From Brachypterus glaber (taxonomy: Eukaryota > Arthropoda > Insecta > Coleoptera > Kateretidae): a DNA stretch of 64,000 nt. Positions within the stretch are counted from its first letter, which is position 1. Each line of letters opens with the position of its first letter. The translations under genes were made by a program, and so were the position numbers. Below are positions 30,581 to 42,109 of this stretch, one piece after another. The stretch is taken from assembly GCA_958510825.1 (NCBI GenBank), contig OY294045.1, positions 12,885,916 through 12,949,915 of the forward strand. Reading direction: 5' to 3'. The notes beneath the pieces are model-generated. The model saw only the letters and a list, made by a program, of their open reading frames with translations. It was not told the DNA's origin and did no database searches.

Positions 30581-31450
30581 TGTATACAAAACTGTTCGTA
30601 GAAAGTTTTATTAGTTAGTTTAAACAAAACAAATTATAAATATAAAATAGTGTGTAAAACTAAGTGATTTTAGGTATCCAGAGACATAACTTCTTCTTAA
30701 TAAGAAACAAATTATTTTGAGAGTATATGACAACATTATATTGGAAAGTTAGGTCCGAAATATCTAGAACAGAGGTGTTAGGTAAACCCCAAAAATCATC
30801 AGGTAGGCCTAAAATTGTTTTACCTATTTTAATTGTTTTTAAACTTAAGAAATTATCTTATTATGCTTTTTATTATATAACTTACAAAATAACAACATTT
30901 TTGATGAAAAATTATACATATTATGTGAAATGAGAAATATTTATTGGTTTAGATTATACAAAATAATTGATATAGAAGGTAAAGAATATAAAAGTTTTGC
31001 TTGGTTATGCTGACATGTAATGCAATTCAAAACAAACCAAATGCTTCAGTGTAATCGTACTTCGTGAAGAGATAAATAAAAAAAAATAGCATATTTGGAA
31101 ATACTATAGGTCGTAGTAAAATGTATAATACTTTTCTGCTGTGAAGCTGAGAGGAGTATAATAAAGTAAACGCGACATGTTTCTTTTGGCAATAATGAAA
31201 TTAGCCTACAGCACAAACATTTGTTCTGTTGTCGCCAATATGCCGATAGATATCGTCTCCCAGCCACTATCGATAAGTAAAGGGGCTCCACCCAGAAAAT
31301 ATATTGCATATCGTCGGAGATATACGGGCAATTTCATTTTCTGGCCCTTGTGCTAAATGTATACTTCAGCTATGAAAGGTTTTCGATATCAAATCAATGA
31401 AAATAAAGTTACTTTACTGAACAACAGTGAAATACATAGTATATTGTTTA
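30581..31450. other. Unassigned region
   Basis: A 68-codon ORF at 30727-30933 contains KSSGRPKIV but is too short and isolated to call. The stretch 31080-31330 is less AT-rich and appears single-copy in this window; no product recognised. Confidence 0.35.
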
Positions 31451-31453
31451 CCT

Positions 31454-31690
31454 ACACGGCAAAAAAAATTACATTTTATTTTTTAATTATTTAAATATTT
31501 AGTAAACACGTTAAAAATTAGAATCTGCAATAAAAAAAATAAATTTAACATTTCACATGTAAAAAAACGACATTATAGATTTAAATAATGTCAAAATGTC
31601 AAAATTAATATTTGGTCAAAATTATTTTTTATCTAAATTATGGTTTATAGCATTATTATTAATAATTAATTGCACTTATGTTTATGGATT
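31454..31690. repeat. Possible left part of an ACAC-G element
   Basis: 'ctacacggcaaaaaaaatt' followed by AT-rich sequence. No right end located. Confidence 0.35.
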
Positions 31691-31871
31691 TTATGAAGAA
31701 TATGCAGGAATGGGGTATAAAACATTGAACACTGGATGAAATATGGAATGGCTAAAAGATGTGAAGCACTGAAATTGATTGTAAATGATAACACTCCGTG
31801 GTATAAGACACCTAATTAATTGGGTCCCTAAAGAGTTTAAACAAATAAATAAAATGTATCTACTAAGTTGT

Positions 31872-31973
31872 TCAGTTAGGTAAACAATCAAATGTTTTAG
31901 TACTTTTCTTTGAAACATATTCCACTTGAGGTTTCCACTTAAGTTTCAAATCTAATTGAACACCTAAAAATCT
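31872..31973 (-). pseudogene. Scrap of a LINE reverse transcriptase, thumb region
   Basis: On the minus strand one frame reads RFLGVQLDLKLKWKPQ then VEYVSKKSTKTF and stops at TGA. The pattern 'FLG(V/I).(L/I)D.KL.W..H(or Q)(V/I)..(V/I).KK(L/S)' is typical just after the catalytic YADD part of Jockey/CR1-type LINEs. Flanking codons contain stops, so only this piece is preserved. The overlapping ORF at 31691-31918 is another frame of the same relic. Confidence 0.5.
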
Positions 31974-32497
31974 TTATAAATTACTTTAAAGTTTGAGGTA
32001 AATTATTCATATCTGCTGGGTTATACTAACTAATAATATCTACATGAGTAAAATAAAAGTAATCCTTACAAAAATATTTAATAGGTACCTAAAAAATAAT
32101 TAAACAAATTTATTAAACTTGGAAATTGGTAATGGCTATGAAAATGCAGTAGATAATTTGGGACTTTATCTGGCGCTAGTAAGCTTAAGATTTCTTGCTT
32201 CTACAAAATCCAATTTTCGACTAATTTAACAGTCGTTATAACTAAAAGGCAATGTTTTACATATTTTATACTTGATATATTTGTCTGTATTTAGAACTTT
32301 AAAGTTTTATTGGATTAGTTGTGTGAAAAGTTTAAGAAAGGGGTTTTACAGAAGGAGAGGCAATAAAAAAATTAATCGGAAAATTGGTTATATCTCAGAT
32401 TACTTTGTGTTTTATGATTTCCATAACTGACAAAATATTTTGGAGAATCAAACGTTTTTACTAAGTAGTGTAGAAAAAGATAAATTGAAACTAACCA
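31974..32497. other. Unassigned region
   Basis: May include further decayed sequence of the LINE scrap; nothing readable. Confidence 0.35.
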
Positions 32498-32500
32498 TAA

Positions 32501-32601
32501 GGGAACGTTCAAGTATTACGTAACGCAAATTTTGATCATTTTAGACCCCCACCATAGGCGTAACACTCCAAAATGACGTTACGTAATACTTAAACGTTCC
32601 G
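32501..32601. mobile_element. TAA-flanked family H MITE, 101 bp
   Basis: Ends gggaacgttcaagtattacg and the complement of cgtaatacttaaacgttccg. TAA is at 32498-32500 and 32602-32604. A short form of the 9046-9195 element that keeps 'aggcgtaacactccaaaat'. Confidence 0.8.
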
Positions 32602-32662
32602 TAAATACTAAAGTTATTTTTTATTATTTATTTGTTTATTCACTGCAGCAATAATACAAATC

Positions 32663-32712
32663 CATGGAGAGCCACAAATAAGCTATTGCTTGTGGCTGGG
32701 GCTCTCCATTAA
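32663..32712. repeat. Small hairpin
   Basis: 'atggagagccacaa' faces 'ttgtggctggggctctccat' around 'ataagctattgc'. Function unknown; lies beside family K copy 2. Confidence 0.5.
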
Positions 32713-32830
32713 TTTTGAGATGAAAAAAATATATAATTGACTTCTTTTGTGCCGGAATTTTCAAATCTTTAAGTCGCAGCCATCAATTTTGTTGGAAGTA
32801 ATTAACATGCATTCTTCATCATTTATTTTT

Positions 32831-33332
32831 CAGTTTTGCAAATACAACAAAACACATATTTTGAAATAAAGCAATTAATGTTATTTAATAATTTTATCAA
32901 ATCAGTACTTAAAAAATATTTTCATTTAATTTTAGCACATATTTACAAATTATAATGCAAAAATTGAAGGTTATATCAGATTGTTGTGACAGATATCAGG
33001 TTTAAATATTTAACAATAGATGGAGCAGTTTTAATTTTTTTAACTAAATTGATAAAAAACTGGTCAAATATTAAGAAAAAATAATAAACTATATAATTTT
33101 AACGGAAAACTTTAAATTGCATTAAATAATTCAATATTTCATGGTAAAATATATATATTTTTGCTAATTTTGCTACAGTTTTCTATACTTTTATAAATAA
33201 GAGATGACACTACATGTGCTCATTCTAACACTTGATACGGAATATTCATACCGTATCTAGAGCTAGAATGGATTCATTCTGTTTGAAAAGTGTGTGTATT
33301 TGCTTACATTCTAAAGCAGTCGTAGAAAAAAA
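32831..33332 (+). repeat. Family K repeat, copy 2, without hairpin
   Basis: The tail is collinear with 10690-11195 and 44750-45190 ('gaaggttatatcagattg', 'acaatagatggagcag', 'acggaatattcataccgt') and ends 'gcagtcgtagaaaaa'. It lacks the 5' hairpin, so the tail can be found alone. Confidence 0.85.
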
Positions 33333-34018
33333 CTATACGAGCTTCTAGTCTAGTCTAAAGGTTCCAATAATTATTTTCATTATAATAAGCATTGTATCTT
33401 TTAAACTACCAAACACTGTTTTTTGAATAACGTCTTTTTAGAGGCACACCTTGATTTTAAATTGGTTAATTTGGGTCACCTATGTAATTTTTTTCTTGGT
33501 ATCTAATATACATACTTCAATTAAGAAGGCTGTGTCGAAGGAATAACAAAGGAACGTTGAAATTGAAATGGAAGCGCCAAAGACTACATTACAATGTTAA
33601 CAATCACTGTCCGGAGGGTGTTTTTGTAGACTAGTTTCTTTTCGACAGCTGCTGAGAATAAACCGCGTCATTGACCAATCGTTCCAATTAACATATGACT
33701 TGATGGGCAATTATGAAAGAAAACCACTTATTTGAATAATTGTACGTGAACGTACTTTTACAGGGCCGGCTAATCGCAAATGTGTAGACAGCAAGAATAT
33801 TTTTTCTTGCTTCTTTGCTTTTTCATTTAAACGTATCTTAAAATTGACGTGTATACACTATTTTTGAATAATTTATTATTAAGTTATTTTCAAATTATAG
33901 ACTACCTTCTCTAGTATATAAGGATAACACGTGAATGGAATCAACCAGAACTGCTTTTAACTTAAATATACACATATAGTTAAAGAATTAGAAAGATGAG
34001 TATAAAAATGTTACAATG
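33333..34018. other. Unassigned region
   Basis: Not repeated elsewhere in the window as far as I can see. No ORF. Confidence 0.4.
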
Positions 34019-34020
34019 GT

Positions 34021-34588
34021 ACACAGAAAAAAAGGATATCTTGAATCAAAGCAAAACGATCTTAAACCAAGGCTGCCATGGCTTTCGATATCTTCAACGC
34101 CATGACTGTCTTGGATCAAGTCCGCCGTGATCTTGGCATTTGAGGTCCTAGATTTAAGGACATTTCCTTAAATCAAAGCCACTTAAACCATTTATTTAAG
34201 ATCATATTATCTTAAACCAAGTATGTAATTATCTTGATTCAAGATCATATTATCTTTATCCAAGATCATATTATCTTACACCAAGTCTTGGTTTAAGATA
34301 ATATAATCTTGAATAAAGAGAATTATAATCTGGATTTAAGATTATGATTCTCTTGATTCAAGATAATAACTCTTGATTCTCTGTTACTATTTTGAATGTC
34401 ATGCATTTAAGGAAAATATCCTTGACACAAGGATTTTCATACCAAGAGAATAATTAAAGGAAACCAAAGTCACAGATAATCTTAAACCAAGGATACATGA
34501 TCTTAAAAGAAGATTATTACCTCGATTTAAGATAATATAAATCCAAGATAATTTATTATCTTCTGCCAAAATAACCTTTTTTTCTGTG
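34021..34588. mobile_element. ACAC-G element made of 'cttgattcaag'-type words
   Basis: Ends tacacagaaaaaaagga and ccttttttttctgtgta are inverted. The interior is a dense string of variants of a self-complementary word: 'atcttgattcaagat', 'cttaaaccaagtcttgg', 'aagataatataatcttg'. They point both ways and are spaced irregularly. No ORF. Confidence 0.75.
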
Positions 34589-34663
34589 TAATACAGAAAA
34601 AAAACACAGCATTAAAATTGAAGTCTGTAAACCATATATGGATTCAGAATGGGAGGCACAGTG

Positions 34664-34895
34664 TAGTGGGCTAGATTCTCACTGCTGCCGATTTGCCTTT
34701 TTCAGTTAAATAATAATTGAAATTTGGCGAAGGCGATAAGTGAAACGGACACTCCCTATAAACTGGTTCGGAAGTCAGTATAAGCTGGTGGTTCCCTCTA
34801 CTACTAGCCCACACAAGTCCTGGACTTAGGAGATGCTTAATTAAGTAGAAAAGTACGAGGTTAAACAAACATGTAATGTAATGTAATGTAAAAGA
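34664..34895 (+). mobile_element. SINE copy 2, with (TGTAA)n tail
   Basis: Body 'gaaatttggcgaaggcg', 'ggtggttccctctacta' and 'cacacaagtcctggacttag' matches copy 1. An extra 'ataagtgaaacggacac' is present. The head is not tRNA-like here (starts near 'gtagtgggctagattc'), so it is truncated or replaced. The tail is atgtaatgtaatgtaatg. A 97-codon minus-strand ORF across it is a shadow. Confidence 0.75.
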
Positions 34896-34996
34896 TATGA
34901 GCTTCACAAGAAAGGATTGTGAAGAATAGTGCCCTAATAAGTTATAATTCAATAATTGAACCATTTTACTAACTTTAAACCCACATTTCTTATCAT

Positions 34997-35115
34997 ATCT
35001 TAATAACTTGTACTTAACTTGTACTTAACTTGTACTTAACTTGTACTTAACTCGTACTTAACTTGTAGTTAACTTGTACTTAACTTGTACTTAACTTGTA
35101 CTTAACTTGTACTTA
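34997..35115. repeat. Tandem 11-bp repeat (cttgtacttaa)n
   Basis: About eleven units, nearly identical, with one c for t change and one g for c change. Confidence 0.92.
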
Positions 35116-35556
35116 TGTACTGTTTAATAATATTTAACGCTCAGTATTTTTTCTGCGAGTTAAAATTATCCTTTTTTTTATTAATTTATAAATTTTTGGA
35201 TACTAATATTTTTTAGGGGTTTATCCGCCCCTGCATTGTTTTAAATATAATTTCAATAATTAAACAACGACTGTGGCTTAGGGTTAAACTCAATTTAAGC
35301 AACTGCATCCATTGCATAATAATGTTTGACGGGTGGTATTTTATCAGCTGTCCACATTTTTTTTTCCACAATTATACATAGTAGTCTAAAATGCTTTAGG
35401 CACATTTAAATATAAAGGAGCCCACATATTACTGATTTTTTAAATACACGCTGTTATAATAAAATTTATAAATTTAATACAGTAAAAAGATAAAAATAAT
35501 TTTCTGGTATGTATAAATTAAAAGTGTGTTGCCCACTATGCACACCTCTCCACGGC
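35116..35556. other. Spacer with a lone hAT-type end
   Basis: 'ttatccgcccctgcattg' near 35219-35236 is the complement of a caggggcggat-type hAT end. No partner was found nearby. Otherwise nothing. Confidence 0.4.
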
Positions 35557-35985
35557 TAAAGTTTATTTTTTAAGGTATAGTTATTTTAAATTTACCGCTA
35601 AATACTCCACAGTCCGATTTACACTGAAGCATGTGGCTTGTTTTGAATGTCAACATAACCAAAATTTATCCTTTTTGTTTACTTTGTTTTTATGATGTTT
35701 TGATGTAAAAAAAGAGAATTGATAAAGCTGTTGCTAAAAACACTTTTATATTCCTGTAAAAACAAAATTTGCTTATAAAATCGCTTTTATCCCAATAATT
35801 TAGAGGAATAAATCATTGTTTTGTTCTCGTTAATGGCATGTCAACGTTTTACGGTTGTGTAAATTGGGCCTAGTCATTTCGCTTACAACGCATGCGTATC
35901 TTACGTTGCCATGGTAATTTCGAGATTGTTTACAAACGGGAAGGTTTAAAATAACTATACCTTAAAAAAATAAACTTTAGTTATG
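35557..35985. mobile_element. Family J inverted-repeat element, full copy
   Basis: Ends of about 36 bp: 'ctaaagtttattttttaagg' and 'tatagttattttaaa' on the left, complemented by 'tttaaaataactatacctt' and 'aataaactttag' on the right. Interior without a clear ORF. A partial copy, interrupted, is at 29975-30580. Confidence 0.75.
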
Positions 35986-36130
35986 AGATTAACTAAAAGG
36001 TAAAGAAAACCTGACCATGGATCCCCGTAGTTCAATGTCTGGACATTATAGAACCATTAGCAGTTAAATCTCAGCAGCTCGTATTTGGTAGATAATTATC
36101 TTATCTTAACTTTTAACATTATAATCATTA

Positions 36131-36417
36131 ATCGGAATAAATTCAGTTATGACTCATCAAAGTTGAAAATAAACACAGAAACATAGGCTTACGGAATAAT
36201 TTTGCCGAATTATGAGGGAAATTTTTATAAAGGTCACTAAATCGAAACATTTGACGACTAATTTGTTATACACAACAATACTGAGTATACATATAAACTA
36301 TAAATATGTAAATATATCGGTGTTTTTCGAAGAAAATAAAAATGTAAATATTTAAAACCTCGCGTCAACGATAGAATCGACGCGGCGCCTGTGCGAGCAC
36401 TGGAAATTCGCCGATGA
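36131..36417 (+). repeat. Dispersed repeat family A, copy 3
   Basis: Same order of blocks as copies 1 and 2 with an internal deletion of the 'tatcgataacttttttcc' part. Ends 'attcgccgatgactg'. Confidence 0.8.
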
Positions 36418-37050
36418 CTGATTATAATGTTAAAAGTTCATCTGCAGACTTCCCTACCATCGTGAACCAGTTTCAGGGCCGTAACTAGGGGGGGGTGCAG
36501 GGTGGCTATTCCCCACTGGCCTTGGTTTAAGCGCACCCCTGGTATTTTTTAAGTCACCTACCTTTGGGGTCACCGCAATTTTGTGACAAAATGAGTTGAA
36601 CTATATAGTTTTTAATTTGACTAATACAAGTTTGTTTTATAAATGCCATTACTAAAAAATTTAAAATTCTTGCCCCTATTTTGAAAAAAAATATTTTATG
36701 ACCCAAATGTCACGTAAGTTCCCTGTCACCAGCAGTTTTATTATACCTTATTTCTCGAATAATTTTCATGGAAAACAGGTTTTTGTCCAAAAACAAATTA
36801 TCCAGTAGTAAATCAACCTCTGGTGTTAAACCCTGAAAACTACATCGAGTCAAACGACCTTGATTGCAATTTAGGCAGGATCTATGTTCACCTTACCAAG
36901 CGTTGAGCGCCAAATAGTTACATTTTTTAATGCCGTAAATGTAATTTATAAAGTTAAAACTAAAAATACACTTGTCTAAGGATTTTTTTGAATAAATATG
37001 TTTTCTAAATTATCGGATTCAATCACTTCGAAAATGTTTACATTGTGTAG
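36418..37050. other. Spacer with a 'cagggccgtaactaggg' end
   Basis: At 36473 'cagggccgtaactagggg' followed by 'gcagggtggctattccc' is of the hAT inverted-end type. No opposite end identified. The rest is unassigned. Confidence 0.4.
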
Positions 37051-37057
37051 CTAGCTA

Positions 37058-37233
37058 TACTGGAACTTCAATAAAACCTGCTGTGACTCAAATGCGAATA
37101 TGAGCTAAAAGGCGAAGATCATACCAGTTCGGGTGCGACTCGCGTAATTTCGTCGAAGCTTCACAAAGGCGGACCCCTTATACGAAAGCAGCAGAGGTAT
37201 GAGTCACTGCAGGTTTTATTGAATTTCCAGTAT
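37058..37233. mobile_element. Hairpin element with 36-bp inverted ends
   Basis: Left end ctggaacttcaataaaacct then 'gctgtgactca'; right end 'tgagtcactgcagg' then ttttattgaatttccag. TA lies at both edges within 'gctata...tatagc'. The middle is GC-richer ('gagctaaaaggcgaag', 'cgggtgcgactcgcg'). No ORF. Confidence 0.75.
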
Positions 37234-37238
37234 AGCTA

Positions 37239-37773
37239 AAACAGAGAATATAATTATTTTGTGTAAATTAATTAATTATCATAAAATAAACAAGTACGTC
37301 TGAGACACTACCCCCCTCAAAACGTCGGATTCAGGGGATTCAACGGATAAAATCCAGGGGAGTAAAGCGGTAGCCTCTCTTATATTAACCTTTTTTTTAT
37401 TTTGTGTGCCTGCGTAATTAAAAAAAAAACTGCAAATAAATTGCACAAATCCCGACCAAACCTTATTTATTTGAATTATGGTTTTAGATTTGTCAATGTC
37501 TCTGAATTACAGAAAACACAAATAATACCATCTATATTTAATAAAATTTTCATTTAAAATCGATGCAAAATAGTAATTTAATTAATTAATTAAGCAATCA
37601 TCAGTAATTAAGTTTGTATTGCACGGTTGTTTGTAGGCGGAAATTAATGTTAACATCGATTAATTTCATATAAGATTTAATGTGGAAATATACTGAAGTC
37701 ATAATGAATCTATAGCAATAGTAGGTTGATTAGAGTGGCAGTAGAACTCGGTTATAACGAGATCTCGGATAAT
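37239..37773. other. Unassigned region
   Basis: Nothing recognised. Confidence 0.4.
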
Positions 37774-38106
37774 AGTTATTTATGGTACTAGTGGTTAAAG
37801 TAAGATATTGCCCATGAGAAAATTAACCTGCGGGGAGTCAGCCAAGCAGGTTAATTTTCGAGAGGGCAATATCGGTTTACCCATGAGTGCCATACAAGGT
37901 TTTATCCAATAAATAGCTTAGAAATTCATATTTTTATTAAAAATTTTAATGACATTTACAAGAAAATAATTTAACAAGTGACAGTTGAGTGGGTAAAATA
38001 AATAATTATCCACTCAATAAAGTAAAAGCCACGCGGGGGTTATTATTAGGTTTATCTATTTAAAATAAAGCTGGTAATTGTCTCATTATCTGTATGTATT
38101 GGATAA
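37774..38106 (+). repeat. Family M hairpin-plus-tail repeat, copy C
   Basis: As for 17464-17796; core 'ctgcggggagtcagccaag'. The tail ends 'ctgtatgtattggataaa'. Confidence 0.85.
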
Positions 38107-38204
38107 AAGCTTTTTTTTAGCTTCCAGATACGTGCATTTCGGTCTGGTTGTAATGAACTTTCAGTTATACGTATATTTTTAAGAACTTCAACGTATTTGT
38201 TATA

Positions 38205-38640
38205 CAGGGTTATTCAGAAATTTAAGAGGTTATTCTACATTAAAAAATATGAAAAAAAGTTCCTATAAAGGTTGGTCCGGAAATGAGTCCTAAGGGAGCT
38301 ATGGCTCTTTAAAATTGTAATAAAAATAAGGTTTTTAATTAATAACTATTGTATCCTTTAAGCTAAAGCGACGAGCTTCTGCAAGTTTACTAGTATTAAT
38401 AAGGGCAATAAGTTTATGTTAATTTATTTTTTTTTTATTTATCCAGAGGCGTGCCTAGACGGACAAAATATGTAAGGCTTAACACATTTTTGCTCCAAAC
38501 TTTTTTATGTGTATTTTTTTGGACTTTTTTGTAAAAATATAGATTCCTTCATTAAAAATACATAAAAAATGTCATATAGTGTAACACGTTTTCAGAAAAA
38601 ATGCAATTAAGAGGAAGTAACATTTTGTGCCAAGAAACAT
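38205..38640 (+). mobile_element. Family F element, copy 4
   Basis: Starts TA-cagggttattcagaaa, followed by the standard F interior ('ggtccggaaatgagtcc', 'aagctaaagcgacgagc', 'gcctagacggacaaaat', 'gtaacacgttttcagaa'). It runs into a family H end at 38645-38702 ('ttttgcattacgtaatac'). Confidence 0.65.
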
Positions 38641-38644
38641 GATA

Positions 38645-38702
38645 CTTTTTAAAAGGGTCAAAAATGGCCAAATTTTGCATTACGTAATACTTGAATGTTC
38701 CC
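38645..38702 (+). mobile_element. Family H MITE, right end only
   Basis: 'gtcaaaaatggccaaattt', 'gcattacgtaatacttg' and 'aatgttccc' then TAA. The left half is missing. Confidence 0.6.
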
Positions 38703-39104
38703 TAATTACTATTAACTACCTGTAATATGGTATTACTATTTAAATGCGTACCGTGCAAAGAACGGGTTAAACGGTCAGTAAAAATATTACTTGAAATAAA
38801 TAGTCATAAAAAAATCACTTGGTGCACAAGTAGATACGTGTGGCGTCCAATACAAAGGTACTAACTAAGGTCAGTAACCGCGTATATGATTATAAATTTT
38901 TTCGCATAATCCGAAGAATAAAACAATAAACAAAAAGTAGTGTGCAATTTGCAATAGAAGAGGTGTGTGCCTAGTCGTGATCCCAGCTTACACAGATAAA
39001 AATGACATCTGAATCCAAATGAATATCATTTCGTGCAAGTGAATATTAGCTATATACATAGCTACGCAAGAACAAATTTTCTTATAGTATCAGATATTAT
39101 AATA
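38703..39104. other. Spacer, possible ACAC-G element end
   Basis: 'ttacacagataaaaatgac' at 38991 looks like another ACAC-G left end. The element at 39107 interrupts what follows. No gene. Confidence 0.4.
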
Positions 39105-39106
39105 TA

Positions 39107-39678
39107 CAGCCTGTTCCAGAACTCGGGTACCTAAATTTAAGGGTATATTAAAAACCCTCTGGAAAATATGAAAAAAATGTCAAAAAAAAATTCATCTTTC
39201 TTTTAAAAATAAGAACGCTTTCAGTGGACCAATACTGTTGCTGATGTTAAATTACCTTTAAAAGTTGAATTTGTAGCTATGGAAGCATATTTATTTATTG
39301 CAGGTACATTCTCTGTAGGTTGATTTGGTGATTAATGTGAAATAAATATTTATTAATGTCACCGCCGGATGGAGTGACCCTATAAAAATAGAATATTTGA
39401 TAGCCTCTGTCGTTTTTGTCAAAATATAATAACCTAAAAATATTCTTGAAAGTCTTAAACAATGCACGAGTCAACAATTAAAATGCAACCATAGTTACTA
39501 ATAAGTAGGGAAAAACTAATTTGTAGGTAAGTTAACATCAGCAACGGGATTGGTCAAATTAAATAGCTTCCTTTTTAATTAGTATTGAAGATGGATTTTT
39601 TTTGAAATTTGTTTCATATTTTTCAGAGGGTTCTTAATATACCCTCAAATTTCTGTACGCCAGTTCTGGAACAGGCTG
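39107..39678. mobile_element. Tc1/mariner-like foldback element, 572 bp
   Basis: Ends cagcctgttccagaactc and its complement, with TA at 39105-39106 and 39679-39680. The inverted arms continue for roughly 200 bp ('aagggtatattaa', 'accctctgg', 'ttgctgatgttaa'). No transposase. A 60-codon minus ORF in the unique centre is not convincing. Confidence 0.85.
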
Positions 39679-39680
39679 TA

Positions 39681-40066
39681 TAAATACTAAAACCGAAAAG
39701 ATTTATTTAAATCACAGATTACTATAAAAGAACTATTGTGACGTACTGCTGTATTAATTCGACAGAATACAACTATAATTTAACGAAATGATTTTGTAGA
39801 AATAACAGGCTCGTATTTTTTTAAATTTTATAAAGACGTAGTCCAAGTCAATAATAATTATTATTAAGAAAAGTTATAATTTCTTTTTTTAATAAAAAAT
39901 AAAACAAGTTAATAGCAAATAAATATTATGTTAAGAAAATAAACTTAATTAATTTTTTTCATATTTTCTTTTCAGACAAACTTTTACGTATAGATTATAA
40001 TTCTTTTAATGAAACAAATATAATAATATTTTTCTACTACCTAATTAAGTGCTAGCTTACATATTA
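39681..40066. other. AT-rich spacer
   Basis: Nothing recognised. Confidence 0.4.
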
Positions 40067-40068
40067 TC

Positions 40069-40402
40069 TACCGTTGTCAAGGCTTGTTTACATTGACAAC
40101 CAATAAAATCAGTGAACTCATTTATTATTGACCGTTTAGCATTGTTTATTGACGACGGTCAATATTGAAAAAAATTAAGACAACTGCTCTTTTCAACTTA
40201 CTTGTCAAACTGACATGTCATGACAGCTATGTTAAAATAGTTTTTAAACTACATAAGTAACTAATATTTGGAGTTACTACCACCTTTAGGTAGTAGAAAA
40301 AATGGTATATGCACCACGTATGCGAACTGTCTTAAGTGTTCTCAACTAATTTTTGCCTCGACTCCGTCTCAGCAAAAAAACTTCATAATATACTATTATT
40401 CT
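40069..40402 (-). repeat. Family L repeat, copy 2
   Basis: Complement of 11950-12200 in the tail ('ctcatttattattgaccg', 'ttgtttattgacgacgg'). The hairpin part has 'gcctcgactccgtctcagc' as core and 'cataatatactatta' at its edge. This copy has extra sequence between tail and hairpin. Confidence 0.75.
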
Positions 40403-40804
40403 AAACGACTGATAGAGTGTTTTATTGACACATATTTTTTGTTGGATTAAGATATTATTGCTTTCCCGTTCTGAAAAGTCTCAAAATTTTGGGAAAGCCT
40501 CAGGGAGAGCATTGAATTTGAAAAAAAAAATCAAATACCTATTTTTTTTTCTTATTTTTGAGTTCAATGACGTTTTATATATATATACATATATTAAAAA
40601 ATCCAACTTTATCCCTCAGAGGCTCGCCTAGGCGAGGTAATGTGGAAAAAATGGGAAAGCGTTTTAATTTGTGCAGTTTTTTTTATGTGTGTAGTCGTGA
40701 TTCTAGCTTGAAAAGCTGATTCGTGACTTTCTGTTACCAATGGCCCATTGTACCTTATACTTTACAATTTTCCATCATAAATTGCAATAAAGTACTTACG
40801 ATGA
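40403..40804. other. Unassigned region
   Basis: No gene. Two short ORFs here are AT-rich noise. Confidence 0.4.
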
Positions 40805-40925
40805 ATATAAAATACTGCTGCCAACAAAATAATACTTTTCCCTAGGTTCATTAAAATCAAAAACGAAAAAAATAAAAAAAATCAAAAGTCAAATCAAGTT
40901 TTTCAAAAAAAAAAGTTTTCCAAAT
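40805..40925 (+). repeat. Left flank of the array, shared with 7883-7990
   Basis: 'gctgccaacaaaataatac' and 'cctaggttcattaaaatc', then poly-A-rich sequence. The same sequence in complement at 7.9 kb suggests that the array sits inside a dispersed element. Confidence 0.6.
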
Positions 40926-42056
40926 AACTTTAAAAAATCTAATCCGCCATATTGGATCCGCCATTTTGAATTTTGGAAAACTGGCCCCAGATTCGTAATC
41001 AACGACCTCAAAAACCTCCGATTACCAAGTTTGAAGCAAATCCGAGCAACTTTAAAACATCTAATCCGCCATATTGGATCCTCCATTTTGAATTTTGGAA
41101 AACTGGCCCCAGATTCGTAATCAACGACCTCAAAAACCTCCGATTACCAAGTTTGAAGCAAATCCGAGCAACTTTAAAAAATCTAATCCGCCATATTGGA
41201 TCCTCCATTTTGAATTTTGGAAAACTTGCCCCAGATTCGTAATCAACGATCTCAAAAACCTCCGATTACCAAGTTTGAAGCAAATCCGAGCAACTTTAAA
41301 AAATCTAATCCGCCATATTGGATCCGCCATTTTGAATTTTGGAAAACTGGCCCCAGATTCGTAATCAACGATCTCAAAAACCTCCGATTACCAAGTTTGA
41401 AGCAAATCCGAGCAACTTTAAAAAATCTAATCCGCCATATTGGATCCTCCATTTTGAATTTTGGAAAACTGGCCCCAGATTCGTAATCAACGACCTCAAA
41501 AACCTCCGATTACCAAGTTTGAAGCAAATCCGAGCAACTTTAAAACATCTAATCCGCCATATTGGATCCTTCATTTTGAATTTTGGAAAACTGGCCCCAG
41601 ATTCGTAATCAACGACCTCAAAAACCTCCGATTACCAAGTTTGAAGCAAATCCGAGCAACTTTAAAAAATCTAATCAGCCATATTGGATCCTCCATTTTG
41701 AATTTTGGAAAACTGGCCCCAGATTCGTAATCAACGACCTCAAAAACCTCCGATTACCAAGTTTGAAGCAAATCCGAGCAACTTTAAAAAATCTAATCCG
41801 CCATATTGGATCCTCCATTTTGAATTTTGGAAAACTGGCCCCAGATTCGTAATCAACGACCTCAAAAACCTCCGATTACCAAGTTTGAAGCAAATCCGAG
41901 CAACTTTAAAAAATCTAATCCGCCATATTGGATCCGCCATTTTGAATTTTGGAAAACTGGCCCCAGATTCGTAATCACCGACCTCAAAAACCTCCGATTA
42001 CCAAGTTTGAAGCAAATCCGAGCAACTTTCAAAAATCTAATCCGCCATTCAACCAA
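40926..42056 (+). repeat. 122-bp tandem array, about nine units
   Basis: The unit contains 'ctaatccgccatattggatc', 'cgccattttgaattttgg', 'aactggccccagattcg', 'aacgacctcaaaaacctcc' and 'ccaagtttgaagcaaatcc'. Period is exactly 122 (starts at 40973, 41095, 41217 and so on to 41827). Units differ by only a few bases, so the array is young or homogenised. Series of 89-residue plus-strand and 66-residue minus-strand ORFs come from the array. Because 122 is not a multiple of three and both strands open equally, I do not call them genes. A degenerate half unit follows to about 42110. Confidence 0.95.
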
Positions 42057-42109
42057 ATCCGAGGAACTCTAAAAAAAATTAATCCGCCATATTGGATCCG
42101 CCATTTTGA

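Noticed and set aside
30727..30933. 68-codon ORF with a GRPK word as an AT-hook protein
   Set aside because: A single short GRP word in an isolated ORF is weak evidence.
34997..35115. A CRISPR array
   Set aside because: An uninterrupted 11-bp tandem repeat without spacers, in a eukaryotic context.
28001..35236. A single 7-kb hAT element bounded by caggggcggat and its complement
   Set aside because: No matching 8-bp duplication, no transposase, and many unrelated repeats between; treated as two lone ends.
40973..42072. Eight plus-strand ORFs of about 89 residues and several minus-strand ORFs of 66 residues
   Set aside because: They recur every 122 bp because of the tandem array. The period is not a multiple of three, and both strands are open.
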